64,000 bases of DNA. It comes from JANMEB01 sp041745295. Its GTDB lineage: Bacteria > Planctomycetota > Planctomycetia > Pirellulales > Pirellulaceae. The stretch spans positions 28,936 through 92,935 of the forward strand of contig JBGTJE010000030.1 of the NCBI GenBank assembly GCA_041745295.1, in the 5' to 3' direction. Positions within the stretch are counted from its first letter, which is position 1, and every line of letters starts with the position of its first letter. Shown here in pieces: positions 35,731-43,928 of this stretch. A program made the translations under genes and the position numbers. The notes beneath the pieces are model-generated. The model made no database searches, was not told the origin of the DNA, and was given only the letters and a program-made list of their open reading frames with translations.

Positions 35731-38700
35731 ATGCATACTGCAAAACGATTCTTGGCCCTCCAGGCGATTTTATTTGCTGGTGTTCAGGCGACGGCTATGG
35801 CTCAGCAAACAACGGTCGTGCCAGGTGTTTCGTTCACCGCGGCCCAGGAAGAAGCGGCTGTTGTTATTGTCGAGGGCCAGGTGGCAATGCCGCCGGGCCC
35901 AGAACAACCGAACGCCGCAATCGATCCCAAAGTACAAGCTCAACAAATAACCCAGTTGCTGGTTTCGGAACCATTCATTCGCGACTCCGCGCAGTTGTTG
36001 CAGGTTTGGTTGCTCGGCCAAGATGTCGCTTTCGCACTTGCCGCCGCCGAAATCGAACTCAAACCTCTTTCCGCTGAAGACATGCTGCCTCCCTCAAAAT
36101 TGAGTGTGCCCGGCGAGCCCATTGTCGTTGCACCTTCCCCCAACGCCGCACAAGAAAAAATGCAAGCCGAGGTCACCGCGTTTCGCCGCAACGTCATTTT
36201 GGGAAAATGGTCGGCGGTCCAAGATGCGCTCGCGACGATGTCGCGCGAAAACGCCAAACAAGTCTACGAGCACCTTCTGAGTTCAATGCTCGTCCCCCCC
36301 AACGGACAGCCATCCGGTCAGGTGCAACAGCGCGTTGTCAGGATGTCCAACGGAATGACTCGAACGGTCATGACCAATGCTTCCGGCGAAGGGACCGCGG
36401 GTCCGCCAAGCTACCTCACTCCTTCCGACGTCTTAGGAATCGCCGATGCCGCGCCAACCGAATTATCCGATGCCCAATTGTCGCTCTTGGCCCAAGTCCT
36501 GGGTGTGCCGATTCTCAACGGTTTCGATTTGCATCCGCTTGTCGAACAACTGAAAGCTGGCTCGCGATGGCTGGGAGGTAGCGACGTCTCGAAACAAATC
36601 GCGGCTGCCAAGTTATTCCTGCGTGCCAATCATCCGGAGTTGGCTGGTGAGTTCTTGCCGGCTTACGAGAGTATCGATCGGACCAACGTGAATTTGCTTA
36701 AGGTCGTCGCCCTGCGAGCCATGAGCATGTACACCAAAGATGGCAAGCCCGCTTGGCTTCAACAAGCTTGGGAAAGTTTTCAAACGATCGCCGGACATGC
36801 ATCGGCAAGCGCGAAAGACAAGTACGCTGCGCTCGAACAACTTGTGTTGCTGGCGCCAAAAATAAAAAAAGAAATTGGTCAAGCATGGCTCGATGCGAGT
36901 TTCACCGACCGCGCCGAACTGGGCCGGTCCATTCTCAGTTTGCTCGGTACCAAGACCGCCAGCGGATTGGCTGAATTGGCCAGCGATCCCACGAGCCGGA
37001 CGGAATGGCTGCGACTGCAAACCAAAGCTCTCGAGGCACTGTTGACCAAAAATCCCGACGAGGCAACCGCACTGCAACCGGTCGTGACTTTGCTGGCGAT
37101 GAATTGGCTCAAAGAATCACAGGCCAGCATCAACAACGCTCCGGCCGCCGGCGGCCAAGCTTACATGCAACTCGACATGTATGGAAATTACTATTGGATG
37201 GATCCGAATGAGATGCAGCGCATGAATCAACAAGCCAACGGCGGACTGATTCCAATTTCGTTTCGCGATTTGATTGATATCCGGCCCAACGATCAGTGGA
37301 CTGCGGCTGTGGATGCATCGTTGCAATTAGCGATTCCCAAAATGTTGGCCAATTTGTACTTGAAGTCGGCGGACGAAGATGAGGCATTCCCATACATCGA
37401 AAACATTGCCGCGCGCGACCCCAAAACCGCGCAATTGTTAGTCGACGAGTTCCTCACGACTTGGACGGCCAATCACGATCCGAACAACAATCAACGCCAG
37501 CGCAATCGATACATTTATTTCTACGGCTTTGAACAGAAAGCTGAAACGATTCCACTCACCCGATCCAAGCAGGAACGCAATCTCGCCGAACTGAGCCAAT
37601 GGGTCCTACGGATTCGCCAATTGCCGATCGACAAAGTCGACGAGAGCAAACTCGCGGCCGCGTTCACAACTTGCCATAGCAGCGCCGAGGTTTTTAAACT
37701 CGAAGCGATCGAAACTGTCTTCGGCGCGGTGGATTCGCTCAAACCAGAAACGGTTGCTTCCATCTGTCAAACCATGCGCAATAACCTCGCAACGGTTTGG
37801 CGAGCCGTCCGCAATCAGGAAGAAAAGCAGACCAAGCGCAAGGAGCCCGAAGTTCAACAAGAAGTCCTGAGGGGTTACGACGTCGCCACCGAATTTGCCA
37901 CCCGCGCCTTGGCCGCCGCCCCAGAGAATTGGCAATTGACGTTGGTTTTGGCCTGCTTGACCCACGATCAGAACGATTATGCTCAAAGCGTCAAGAAATC
38001 ATCCGAATATAGCGCACAGCGCCTGGCAGCGTTCGACACGTTTGCGCTTGCCGCGAAGCGATACGCGGCGAACGTGGTCACGTTGGAAAAAGAGAAGCAT
38101 TCTACCGAAGTATTCGACTACTGGTTTTATTCCGCACTCGGCGCGGTCGATCTGGGCCGCGTCACCGACGAAACCGTTGCAGCGCATGCCCAGTTTCCAC
38201 TCATTCGCCAAGCCCTGTTGAATTTGCCGGGCGAAGTTGCCGAAAAACACATGGCCGATTTCGCCAACAATATGTTCACGCGAATGAGCCCGATCAAACC
38301 CGAAATGAAGTTTCGCTACCTCAGCGGCGGTTTTGAAATCGTCGGCGAACATCCCCGCGCCTCAGAAGCCAAAAAGTTGTTCGAATATTATCAGGACTTG
38401 CTCTCCGAAATCAAACTGGTCGCTGAGATCGATGGCAGCGATGTCGTAGGATGCGATCAGCCATTCGGCGTTTTCATCAATATCTATCACACGCACGAAA
38501 TCGAGCGCGAGTCAGCTGGCTTTGCCAAATACGTGCAAAACCAAAACAACATGATGTACGCCTACAACTACGGTCGGCCCAACGAAGACTATCGCGACAA
38601 ATTTGAAAAAGCTGTTCGCGAGGACTTGGCCGAACATTTCGAAGTCCTCACCGTGACCTTTGAAAATCCGAAAAACATCCGCTCGCGACCGGCACTGCAA

Positions 38701-39585
38701 TCAAGATTGCGCGTGACGCCCTTTGCCTATCTGCTGCTCAAACCGCTTGGTCCTCAAGTCGACAAGTTGCCGACAATTAAACTGAATTTGGATTTCTTGG
38801 ACACGTCGGGCTATGTCGTTATGCCGATCGCGACCCCGATCGTGCCGATCGATGCAACCAGCCCGCAGCAACCCCGCCCGTACACCAATTTGAGTGTTGT
38901 GCAGACTTTGGATGAACGCCAAGCGGCTGATGGCAAGCTGATTCTTGAAGTCAAAGCGACCGCGAAGGGCTTGGTTCCGGAACTCGATCAGATCCTCGAC
39001 GTTAAAGTCCCTGGCTTTGAAATTAAATCGACTGACGGACAACCCGTTCTGCCGTCCGAATTCGATCCCGAGTCCGAAGAGATTCGGATGCTGACCGACC
39101 GAAGTTGGTCGATCGAGCTCGCGGCAATTCCGGGCAGCGAAGTTCCAAAACAATTTCAATTCGCCTCCGTTCGCGACGCGAACGTAACGCCGGTTTTTCA
39201 GCGATACAAAGACGCCGACCTCGTCAAAGTCGAACAGACGGTCGACTTAGAAAAATCGTACGCCGCCCGCGATTGGTCGTTTCTTTGGTGGTCGATCCCG
39301 TTGGCCGGTGCCGGTCTGTTGGGCTTGGTCGGATTGATTATTTGGTCCGCGCGGCGGCCCAAAACGGTTACGCGCTCGTTGCAAGTCCCCGACGAGATCA
39401 ATCCGTTCACCGTTCTGGCGTTGCTCAAATACATTCAATGCCATAACGGAATTCCAACACGCGACGCCGCCGCACTTCAGCAATCGATTGTCGATTTGGA
39501 AGAATTTTATTTTGGCCAGCGCAACGGACATCCCGAGCCCGATCTCGACCACATCGCCCGCGCCTGGGTCGCCAAAGCGCGATAG
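35731..39585 (+). CDS. Giant secreted/membrane-anchored protein, last gene of MoxR operon
   Basis: 1284 residues. Signal peptide at 1-24 (ending TAMAQQ), a very long extracytoplasmic part, one membrane helix near residues 1184-1206 (LWWSIPLAGAGLLGLVGLIIW) and a cytoplasmic tail of about 78 residues. The extracytoplasmic part has alpha-helical repeats in the first 800 or so residues (AQQWLDA, NYYWMDPNEMQRM and similar) and probably beta-sandwich domains nearer the membrane (PLGPQVDKLPTIKLNLDFLDTSGYVVMPIATPI). Position and topology resemble BatD, but no clear BatD motif was recognised. Probably an envelope-stress effector working with the VWA proteins; that is inference. Confidence 0.8.
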   Translation: MHTAKRFLALQAILFAGVQATAMAQQTTVVPGVSFTAAQEEAAVVIVEGQVAMPPGPEQPNAAIDPKVQAQQITQLLVSEPFIRDSAQLLQVWLLGQDVAFALAAAEIELKPLSAEDMLPPSKLSVPGEPIVVAPSPNAAQEKMQAEVTAFRRNVILGKWSAVQDALATMSRENAKQVYEHLLSSMLVPPNGQPSGQVQQRVVRMSNGMTRTVMTNASGEGTAGPPSYLTPSDVLGIADAAPTELSDAQLSLLAQVLGVPILNGFDLHPLVEQLKAGSRWLGGSDVSKQIAAAKLFLRANHPELAGEFLPAYESIDRTNVNLLKVVALRAMSMYTKDGKPAWLQQAWESFQTIAGHASASAKDKYAALEQLVLLAPKIKKEIGQAWLDASFTDRAELGRSILSLLGTKTASGLAELASDPTSRTEWLRLQTKALEALLTKNPDEATALQPVVTLLAMNWLKESQASINNAPAAGGQAYMQLDMYGNYYWMDPNEMQRMNQQANGGLIPISFRDLIDIRPNDQWTAAVDASLQLAIPKMLANLYLKSADEDEAFPYIENIAARDPKTAQLLVDEFLTTWTANHDPNNNQRQRNRYIYFYGFEQKAETIPLTRSKQERNLAELSQWVLRIRQLPIDKVDESKLAAAFTTCHSSAEVFKLEAIETVFGAVDSLKPETVASICQTMRNNLATVWRAVRNQEEKQTKRKEPEVQQEVLRGYDVATEFATRALAAAPENWQLTLVLACLTHDQNDYAQSVKKSSEYSAQRLAAFDTFALAAKRYAANVVTLEKEKHSTEVFDYWFYSALGAVDLGRVTDETVAAHAQFPLIRQALLNLPGEVAEKHMADFANNMFTRMSPIKPEMKFRYLSGGFEIVGEHPRASEAKKLFEYYQDLLSEIKLVAEIDGSDVVGCDQPFGVFINIYHTHEIERESAGFAKYVQNQNNMMYAYNYGRPNEDYRDKFEKAVREDLAEHFEVLTVTFENPKNIRSRPALQSRLRVTPFAYLLLKPLGPQVDKLPTIKLNLDFLDTSGYVVMPIATPIVPIDATSPQQPRPYTNLSVVQTLDERQAADGKLILEVKATAKGLVPELDQILDVKVPGFEIKSTDGQPVLPSEFDPESEEIRMLTDRSWSIELAAIPGSEVPKQFQFASVRDANVTPVFQRYKDADLVKVEQTVDLEKSYAARDWSFLWWSIPLAGAGLLGLVGLIIWSARRPKTVTRSLQVPDEINPFTVLALLKYIQCHNGIPTRDAAALQQSIVDLEEFYFGQRNGHPEPDLDHIARAWVAKAR

Positions 39586-39631
39586 CACGGTTCTTGGCGA
39601 AGCGGGGGCGTCGCCAGCTTTGCACAGAAAG

Positions 39632-39700
39632 ACACTGGCAGAGCCAGTGGCACACAAGAACATGGTCCGTTTTCCGTGTGCCACTGGCTCTGCCAGTGCT
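39632..39700. repeat. CACTGGCAGAGCCAGTGGCAC inverted repeat
   Basis: Two facing copies of a palindromic unit (core CTGGCAGAGCCAG) form a hairpin between convergent genes. The same element, in the same facing arrangement, occurs at about 55051-55118 and in looser form at 62029-62118. A CCCTCGCCC-family unit follows at 39740-39778. Terminator role is likely from position. Confidence 0.65.
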
Positions 39701-39784
39701 TGATTGGGCATTATTGTGCAAAGCCACATCAGCCTCCTCCCTGGCCCTCGCCATGCCGAAGACTCGGGGGAGGGAAAGAGGGGA

Positions 39785-40891
39785 TCACAACAAGTTCACC
39801 ACGCGGTCGGCCAAACCCTTCTCGCCGAGCACGATGTTGAGCTTGTTGGCCATGGCGATCTTCTCCAAGATTTCCAACTCGCGCATGCGCATCAACGTCG
39901 GGTTATCTTGCAACAGCTTCGCCGTGTTGGCTTGGCTACGGATCGCGGCCGTTTCTTCGCGCCGCGCGATCAAGTTCGCTTCGGCCGCTTTCTTGGCCTC
40001 CGTGACCTTGTTCATCAAATCCTTCATTTCGCCGGGCAGGATCACGTCGCGAATGCCGACCGACGCAATTTGCAGGCCGAGCGTTGCCGCGCGCAGGCCG
40101 AGCGATTTTTCGATGTCCGTGGCCACCGCGTCCTTTTCCGTCAAGAATGCGTCCAGCTCGCGTACACCAACCACCGCACGCAACACCAATTGGGCTTCGC
40201 GGTACAACGCTTGCCGCACGTCGTCGGTTTGCGAGACGGCTTTGCGGGCATCGATGACTTGGTAGGTCACGCTTGCATTCAATCGCAGCGTGACTTTGTC
40301 CGCCGTCATGATGTCTTGGCCACCGATGTCGACCATCGTTTCACGCAAGTCGACTTCGACGATCCGCGCATCGACAGAACCTTTCCAAAAGGCGTATTCA
40401 CCCGGACCCAACGTCTCAACATAGCGACCGTCGATGAACAATACGCCGACGTGATCGCGTGCGATCGCGGAAACGTCGAGCTGTCTCGCCGCCATCGGCG
40501 AGCGGACGATGAACTTGAACTGCTCGTGTTCGAACCGAACGCCGCGCGTATCGATCAGCTCGACGCGGACCTCTTTCTGGCCGATCCAATATGCGAATTG
40601 GCCCGGCGGCAGAATGTGGCTGAACCGGTTTTCGATCCAAACCAAAGCCCGCTCGTGGTCTTTCAAGTCCACGATCATGGCCCGGTCCTGAAGTTTTCCG
40701 GACTTGATGATCAAGTCCAGTTTTTCATGGGCTAACCACGGCTCGCGCCGCGATGCGACGTCGACTCGGATTTTGCCCAGCGGGTCGAAGAACCAGTGCG
40801 CGCCCGTGCCGAGCAATCCGGCGAATTCGCCGTCGCGGAACAACAGGCCTTGTTCGAAGGTTCGGATTTTGATTCGGTTGAAGAAAAACAT
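39785..40891 (-). CDS. Slipin/SPFH (band 7) family protein
   Basis: 368 residues. SPFH domain from about residue 120: LFIDGRYVETLGPGEYAFWKG, DIGGQDIMTADKVTLRLNASVTYQVIDARKAV and LREVLS-like LTEKDAVATDIEKSLGLRAATLGLQIASVGIRDVILPGEMKDLMNKVTEAKKAAEANLIARREE, which is the classical slipin signature. The N-terminal 110 residues look like a second, degenerate copy of the early SPFH strands (FEQGLLFRDGEFAGLLGTGAHWFFDPLGKI). No hydrophobic anchor is obvious, so membrane attachment may be peripheral. Function: membrane microdomain organisation. Confidence 0.87.
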   Translation of the reverse strand: MFFFNRIKIRTFEQGLLFRDGEFAGLLGTGAHWFFDPLGKIRVDVASRREPWLAHEKLDLIIKSGKLQDRAMIVDLKDHERALVWIENRFSHILPPGQFAYWIGQKEVRVELIDTRGVRFEHEQFKFIVRSPMAARQLDVSAIARDHVGVLFIDGRYVETLGPGEYAFWKGSVDARIVEVDLRETMVDIGGQDIMTADKVTLRLNASVTYQVIDARKAVSQTDDVRQALYREAQLVLRAVVGVRELDAFLTEKDAVATDIEKSLGLRAATLGLQIASVGIRDVILPGEMKDLMNKVTEAKKAAEANLIARREETAAIRSQANTAKLLQDNPTLMRMRELEILEKIAMANKLNIVLGEKGLADRVVNLL

Positions 40892-41380
40892 GGGAGTGTT
40901 TAGTGTTGAAAGTTTAGAGTTGAAAGTTCAGTGTTCAGTTTTCAGTGCAAAGCAAAAAAAAATTCCCTCCCCCGCCGCGGGGAGGGCTAGGGAGGGGGGA
41001 TTCTGTTTTGCTTTCCTCGGGCCTCGGGCCTCACTCCTCAAGCCTGAAACCTCACGCCTTCGGGAGGCGGGACGATCGCGGATCACATTTGGCAACGCGG
41101 AGCGACGCTTGAGCCGCGAACGTGCTCGATCCCGAAGCGCTGATTCGACCGCGCTGGAACCGAAGCGGACTTCGAGTTCAGCGGCGGCTTTGTCCGCGCG
41201 ACTTCGCCGAACCCGTCGCGCGGCGGAATCCGCGCGCTGCAGGGCGCTGCTCGATGCTGCCAAGTCGCGTTCTCCAGTCGGGCCGAAGCTCGATTCCGAG
41301 ATGCATCATGGCCGACCGACGCAAAAGTCCGCCTCCGCCCGGCTTCGATGTGGTAAGTCTCGCGACTCACCCTCCACCTG
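40892..41380. repeat. Repeat-rich region before the tRNA array
   Basis: Contains GTTCAGTGTTCAGTTTTCAGT-type short repeats (about 40899-40945), a CCCTCCCCC palindrome (40965-41000) and TGAGGC-type repeats (41022-41068). Several open frames cross 41080-41390 but none has recognisable protein features. No gene called. Confidence 0.4.
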
Positions 41381-41453
41381 CGTGAGGTACGGGAGTCGAA
41401 CCCGTGACAGCCAGATTCGTAATCTGGTGCTCTGCCATCTGAGCTAACCGAAT
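41381..41453 (-). tRNA. tRNA-Arg (anticodon ACG), degenerate acceptor stem
   Basis: Anticodon arm CCAGA-TTACGAA-TCTGG, T-arm ACGGG-TTCGACT-CCCGT and D-stem GCTC/GAGC are intact. The acceptor strands ATTCGGT and ACCTCAC pair at only 4 of 7 positions. May be a decaying gene or have been remodelled. No encoded CCA. Confidence 0.6.
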
Positions 41454-41854
41454 TGCCGCCGCTCGTGTAAATCCATCTTGGGAACGCACGCAACCCAGAC
41501 TCTTCGCCGGCGCGTGCGCCTTTGGACCAACGACGTCAACTTGCGATAAGAGAGACGCACCTTGCGTCGCATGGTTCACAAGTTTTGGCGAAAGGGGAGC
41601 GTAAGCCCCATGACGTTCGGCACGAAGGTCGCGAAGGTGCCACGGGCTTGCCCCGTGGAGGCTCACGTTTATTGAACGGGTAGGCCCCTGCAAAACCTAA
41701 CGATCCACAGGGCAAGCCTGTGGGATTCAAGAAATTGCGCTGCGACGTGATTAGAAACAAACCTAACAAACCACGGGGCAAGCCCGTGGGATTTGCGGAA
41801 ATATCGTTTCGATCGTTATTGGGCTCACGCCTCCCACTCGCCAAGAGCGGACAG
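41454..41854. repeat. Repeat block inside the array, copy of 13896-14040
   Basis: Second copy of the CCACGGGCTTGCCCCGTGG block at about 41634-41805, with the same spacer and the CCACAGGGCAAGCCTGTGG palindrome. No tRNA or protein gene was recognised in this gap. Confidence 0.6.
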
Positions 41855-41926
41855 CGTCCTCGCCAGGAATTGAACCTAGCCTTCGACCTTCGCACGGTCG
41901 CGTGCCATCCGACACACTCCGAGGAC
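41855..41926 (-). tRNA. tRNA-Arg (anticodon GCG)
   Basis: Acceptor GTCCTCG/CGAGGAC pairs fully. Anticodon arm CGACC-GTGCGAA-GGTCG gives GCG, rare in bacteria, which normally use inosine-modified ACG. T-arm CTAGG-TTCAATT-CCTGG. D-stem only about 3 pairs. No encoded CCA. Confidence 0.78.
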
Positions 41927-42040
41927 GTGATAGGCTTGAGGAGTGAGGCCTGAGGCTTGAGGAAGTAAATGTCTCCATTTCCAACATAGTCTCCACCAAG
42001 TACCTCAAGCCTGTAGCCTCACGCCTCAAGCCTCTTCCAG

Positions 42041-42111
42041 CACCCCACCGAGGATTCGAACCTCGTCTACCGGTTTCGAAGACCGGCGTGCGACCGTCAC
42101 ACTCGCAGGGC
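42041..42111 (-). tRNA. tRNA-Arg (anticodon TCG)
   Basis: Anticodon arm CCGGT-CTTCGAA-ACCGG; T-arm CGAGG-TTCGAAT-CCTCG. Acceptor GCCCTGC/GTGGGGT pairs only with three G-U wobbles. No encoded CCA. Confidence 0.75.
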
Positions 42112-42117
42112 GAATTA

Positions 42118-42226
42118 GGCGTGAGGCTTGAGGCGGGGAGATGAGTGTTCAGTGTTCAGTGTTCAGCAAGAAAAAAATTCCGCACTGAAAACTGAACCCT
42201 GAAATCTGAACACTTTTCACTCCTGC
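42118..42226. repeat. GTTCAGTGTTCAG-type tandem repeat
   Basis: Tandem GTTCAGT units followed by their inverted form (ACTGAAAACTGAA) beside the HNH gene stop; TGAGGC units at the left end. Same family at about 40899-40945. Confidence 0.45.
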
Positions 42227-42826
42227 CTACTTGTTCAATTCCACGTCCCAATAGGCATGGCTGATGAACTTCGCCCAGCTCTCGACACGCACCGCGTGTT
42301 GCGAGTAGACGGGATTCCAATCCGGTCGCACCGGAGCCTTGCGCAATCGCAGACCGGCTTGGGCTGGCGTCCGATTGGCTTTCTTGTGGTTGCATGCCAC
42401 ACAGGCCAAAACGCAATTCTCCCACGTCGACTGACCGCCTTGGCTCCGCGGAACGACGTGATCGATCGTCAAGTCGTCCGGCTGCGGTTGGTTGCCGCAG
42501 AATTGGCAGGTATAGCGGTCGCGTTTAAAAATATTGCGTCGGCTAAACGTGACCACCGACTGCGGCAATCGATCAAACGTTATCAACGAGACGATTTCGG
42601 GAACACGGAGGCGCATCGAAACAGTTCGCACGAACGGTTGATCGTCTTTCGGGGCGAGTCGGGCCCAATCCTCCCAATCGTAGAGCTGGTAACTTTCCGG
42701 ATCGACCACCCGAGCCGATTGATTCCATACCAGCGTTAAGGCTCGGGCAACCGAGGCAATATTGACCGGTTGCCAATTGCGATTGAGCACCAACGTTGGC
42801 CGGCTAAGTACTTTCGAATACATCAA
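42227..42826 (-). CDS. HNH endonuclease encoded inside the tRNA array
   Basis: 199 residues (a start one codon later is possible). C-terminal HNH domain with zinc-binding cysteines: YTCQFCGNQPQPDDLTIDH (about residues 110-128), VVPRSQGGQSTWENCVLACVACNHKKANR; the DH pair and the final N/H are the catalytic HNH elements, and the four cysteines form the structural zinc site. The N-terminal half (VLNRNWQPVNIASVARALTLVW) is shared with a widespread family of free-standing HNH proteins. Target unknown: it could be a homing or DNA-repair nuclease. It lies between tRNA-Arg(TCG) and tRNA-His and reads in the same direction as all the tRNAs. Confidence 0.9.
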   Translation of the reverse strand: MMYSKVLSRPTLVLNRNWQPVNIASVARALTLVWNQSARVVDPESYQLYDWEDWARLAPKDDQPFVRTVSMRLRVPEIVSLITFDRLPQSVVTFSRRNIFKRDRYTCQFCGNQPQPDDLTIDHVVPRSQGGQSTWENCVLACVACNHKKANRTPAQAGLRLRKAPVRPDWNPVYSQHAVRVESWAKFISHAYWDVELNK

Positions 42827-42846
42827 GCTCTCCTGCGCGCACCGAG

Positions 42847-42921
42847 GGTGTCAGGCGGGAATCGAACCCAGCTCCACGACTTTCACAGAGTCGCGTGCAA
42901 TTCCTTTACACTACCGACACC
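42847..42921 (-). tRNA. tRNA-His (anticodon GTG)
   Basis: Acceptor GTGTCGG/CTGACAC plus the extra G(-1) facing C73, the histidine identity mark. Anticodon arm CGACT-CTGTGAA-AGTCG. T-stem has one C-C mismatch. No encoded CCA. Confidence 0.85.
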
Positions 42922-43007
42922 ATTTTATTTTAATTGATTGATTCTATTTTGGGACCGGAGGTTCCCAGGGCAAGCCGCGGTTTTTCGTCTTCGCAAGTAT
43001 ACGTTAG

Positions 43008-43080
43008 TACTTCGACTAGGATTCGAACCCGGAATTTCGCGTTAGAACCGCGACGTGATTGTCCCTTTCACTATCGAAGC
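43008..43080 (-). tRNA. tRNA-Arg (anticodon TCT)
   Basis: Acceptor GCTTCGA/TCGAAGT; anticodon arm TCGCG-GTTCTAA-CGCGA; T-loop TTCGAAT with a weak T-stem. Reads AGA/AGG. No encoded CCA. Confidence 0.8.
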
Positions 43081-43164
43081 AAGAAACGTTGTCTTCCCGG
43101 CAACGCGGTCGGCTCGCGCGGCCCGGACATTAACAAGCGGTTCGAGTTGCGGCGTCGCCGTGAA

Positions 43165-43235
43165 TGGACCGTCAGGGAATTGAACCCTAATTTCCTGGTT
43201 GCAAGCCAGGCGTCTTGCCGTTGGACGATCGGCCC
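43165..43235 (-). tRNA. tRNA-Ala (anticodon TGC)
   Basis: Anticodon arm CCTGG-CTTGCAA-CCAGG. Acceptor GGGCCGA/ACGGTCC has the G3-U70 pair that marks alanine tRNAs and a mismatch at the last pair (7-66). T-arm TAGGG-TTCAATT-CCCTG. Confidence 0.82.
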
Positions 43236-43242
43236 TGTCCAA

Positions 43243-43311
43243 TTGCAGGCCGCGGAATCGAACCGCGATTTCCGGCCTTATGAAAGCCAGCCGAGTTCCA
43301 ACCCACCTGCA
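43243..43311 (-). tRNA. tRNA-Met or lysidine tRNA-Ile (anticodon CAT), short D-arm
   Basis: Acceptor TGCAGGT/GCCTGCA; anticodon stem TGGCT/GGCCG around TTCATAA; T-arm CGCGG-TTCGATT-CCGCG. Only about 13 bases lie between position 9 and the anticodon stem, so the D-arm is truncated. First pair U-A is not the C-A mismatch of initiators. Met versus Ile identity cannot be decided by eye. Confidence 0.7.
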
Positions 43312-43317
43312 CTAGAC

Positions 43318-43398
43318 TGTGTCTCAAATCATCAGCCGGCGTACGCTAGGGCGTTTCGGCTGATGAAAAACGCATGATTCGTGTTTTGAGACACAGCC
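43318..43398. repeat. Long hairpin with GTGTCTCAAA arms and CAGCCG/CGGCTG core
   Basis: GTGTCTCAAATCATCAGCCG faces CGGCTGATG...GTTTTGAGACAC. Related to the units at 20873-20953 and 52735-52926. Lies within the tRNA array between tRNA-Met and tRNA-Leu(CAG). Confidence 0.6.
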
Positions 43399-43408
43399 CA
43401 ACCCTCAG

Positions 43409-43490
43409 TAACCAAGGAGAGATTCGAACTCTCAAGCCCAATGGCACGACGGTCTGAGCGCCGCGTGTATTCCAGTTTCACCACTTGGTC
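43409..43490 (-). tRNA. tRNA-Leu (anticodon CAG), class II
   Basis: Acceptor GACCAAG/CTTGGTT; anticodon arm CGGCG-CTCAGAC-CGTCG; long variable arm of 13 bases (TGCCATTGGGCTT) as expected for leucine; T-arm GAGAG-TTCGAAT-CTCTC. Confidence 0.85.
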
Positions 43491-43498
43491 AAAGCGAA

Positions 43499-43585
43499 TG
43501 GATCGCGAAGGAATCGAACCTCTCGTCGCCACCTCACTTGTTTTTTCGACAACGGTATTACAAACCGCCATGAGGAACGCAATCC
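43499..43585 (-). tRNA. tRNA-Tyr (anticodon GTA), class II, D-arm almost missing
   Basis: Acceptor GGATTGC/GCGATCC; anticodon stem GCGGT/ACCGT around TTGTAAT; very long variable region of about 29 bases. Only 8 bases (TCCTCATG) are left for the D-arm, less than half the normal size. Its CCTCA could pair with TGAGG in the variable region. Confidence 0.72.
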
Positions 43586-43594
43586 CAAATACAG

Positions 43595-43668
43595 CGATGG
43601 CGACGGGATTCGAACCCGCGCTAACAGATCGACAATCTGTCGTGCTTGGCCGTTGACACTACGCCACC
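43595..43668 (-). tRNA. tRNA-Asp (anticodon GTC)
   Basis: Acceptor GGTGGCG/CGCCATC with discriminator G as expected for aspartate; anticodon arm ACAGA-TTGTCGA-TCTGT; T-arm GCGGG-TTCGAAT-CCCGT. Confidence 0.88.
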
Positions 43669-43686
43669 GAGGACTCAACTGACAAA

Positions 43687-43760
43687 TGGCGCGCGAGGGA
43701 TTCGAACCCACAGTCGCGGAGGTTTGAGCTCCGCTGCGATACCCATTTGCATAACGCGCC
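43687..43760 (-). tRNA. tRNA with Leu anticodon CAA but class I variable loop
   Basis: Acceptor GGCGCGT/GCGCGCC; anticodon arm CGGAG-CTCAAAC-CTCCG; D-stem TGC/GCA. The variable loop is only 5 bases (CGACT), whereas bacterial leucine tRNAs have a long variable arm. T-arm GTGGG-TTCGAAT-CCCTC has one mismatch. The amino acid charged is uncertain. Confidence 0.78.
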
Positions 43761-43783
43761 GAAAAACGATCTTGGGTATATTC

Positions 43784-43895
43784 TCTTGTAGCCATCACGC
43801 TCCGCGTGATGAATGCCGCGTCGACACGTGATGTCGACTGTAATCTGAAAACGCTTTCCTCTCGCGGAGCGAGAGGGTTACAGCCCTTTGGCAAC
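43784..43895. repeat. Second copy of the CGCTCCGCG repeat unit
   Basis: Begins TTGTAGCCATCACGCTCCGC and ends CTCTCGCGGAGCGAGAGG, closely like 15260-15375. Lies in the tRNA array between the two class I Leu-anticodon genes. Confidence 0.65.
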
Positions 43896-43928
43896 CGGAC
43901 TCACTACCAAAAAATGTTCCTGAACAAG

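Noticed and set aside
41083..41493. Open frames across the tRNA genes (for example with SVSSDGRAPDYESG)
   Set aside because: Typical spurious translation of tRNA sequence.
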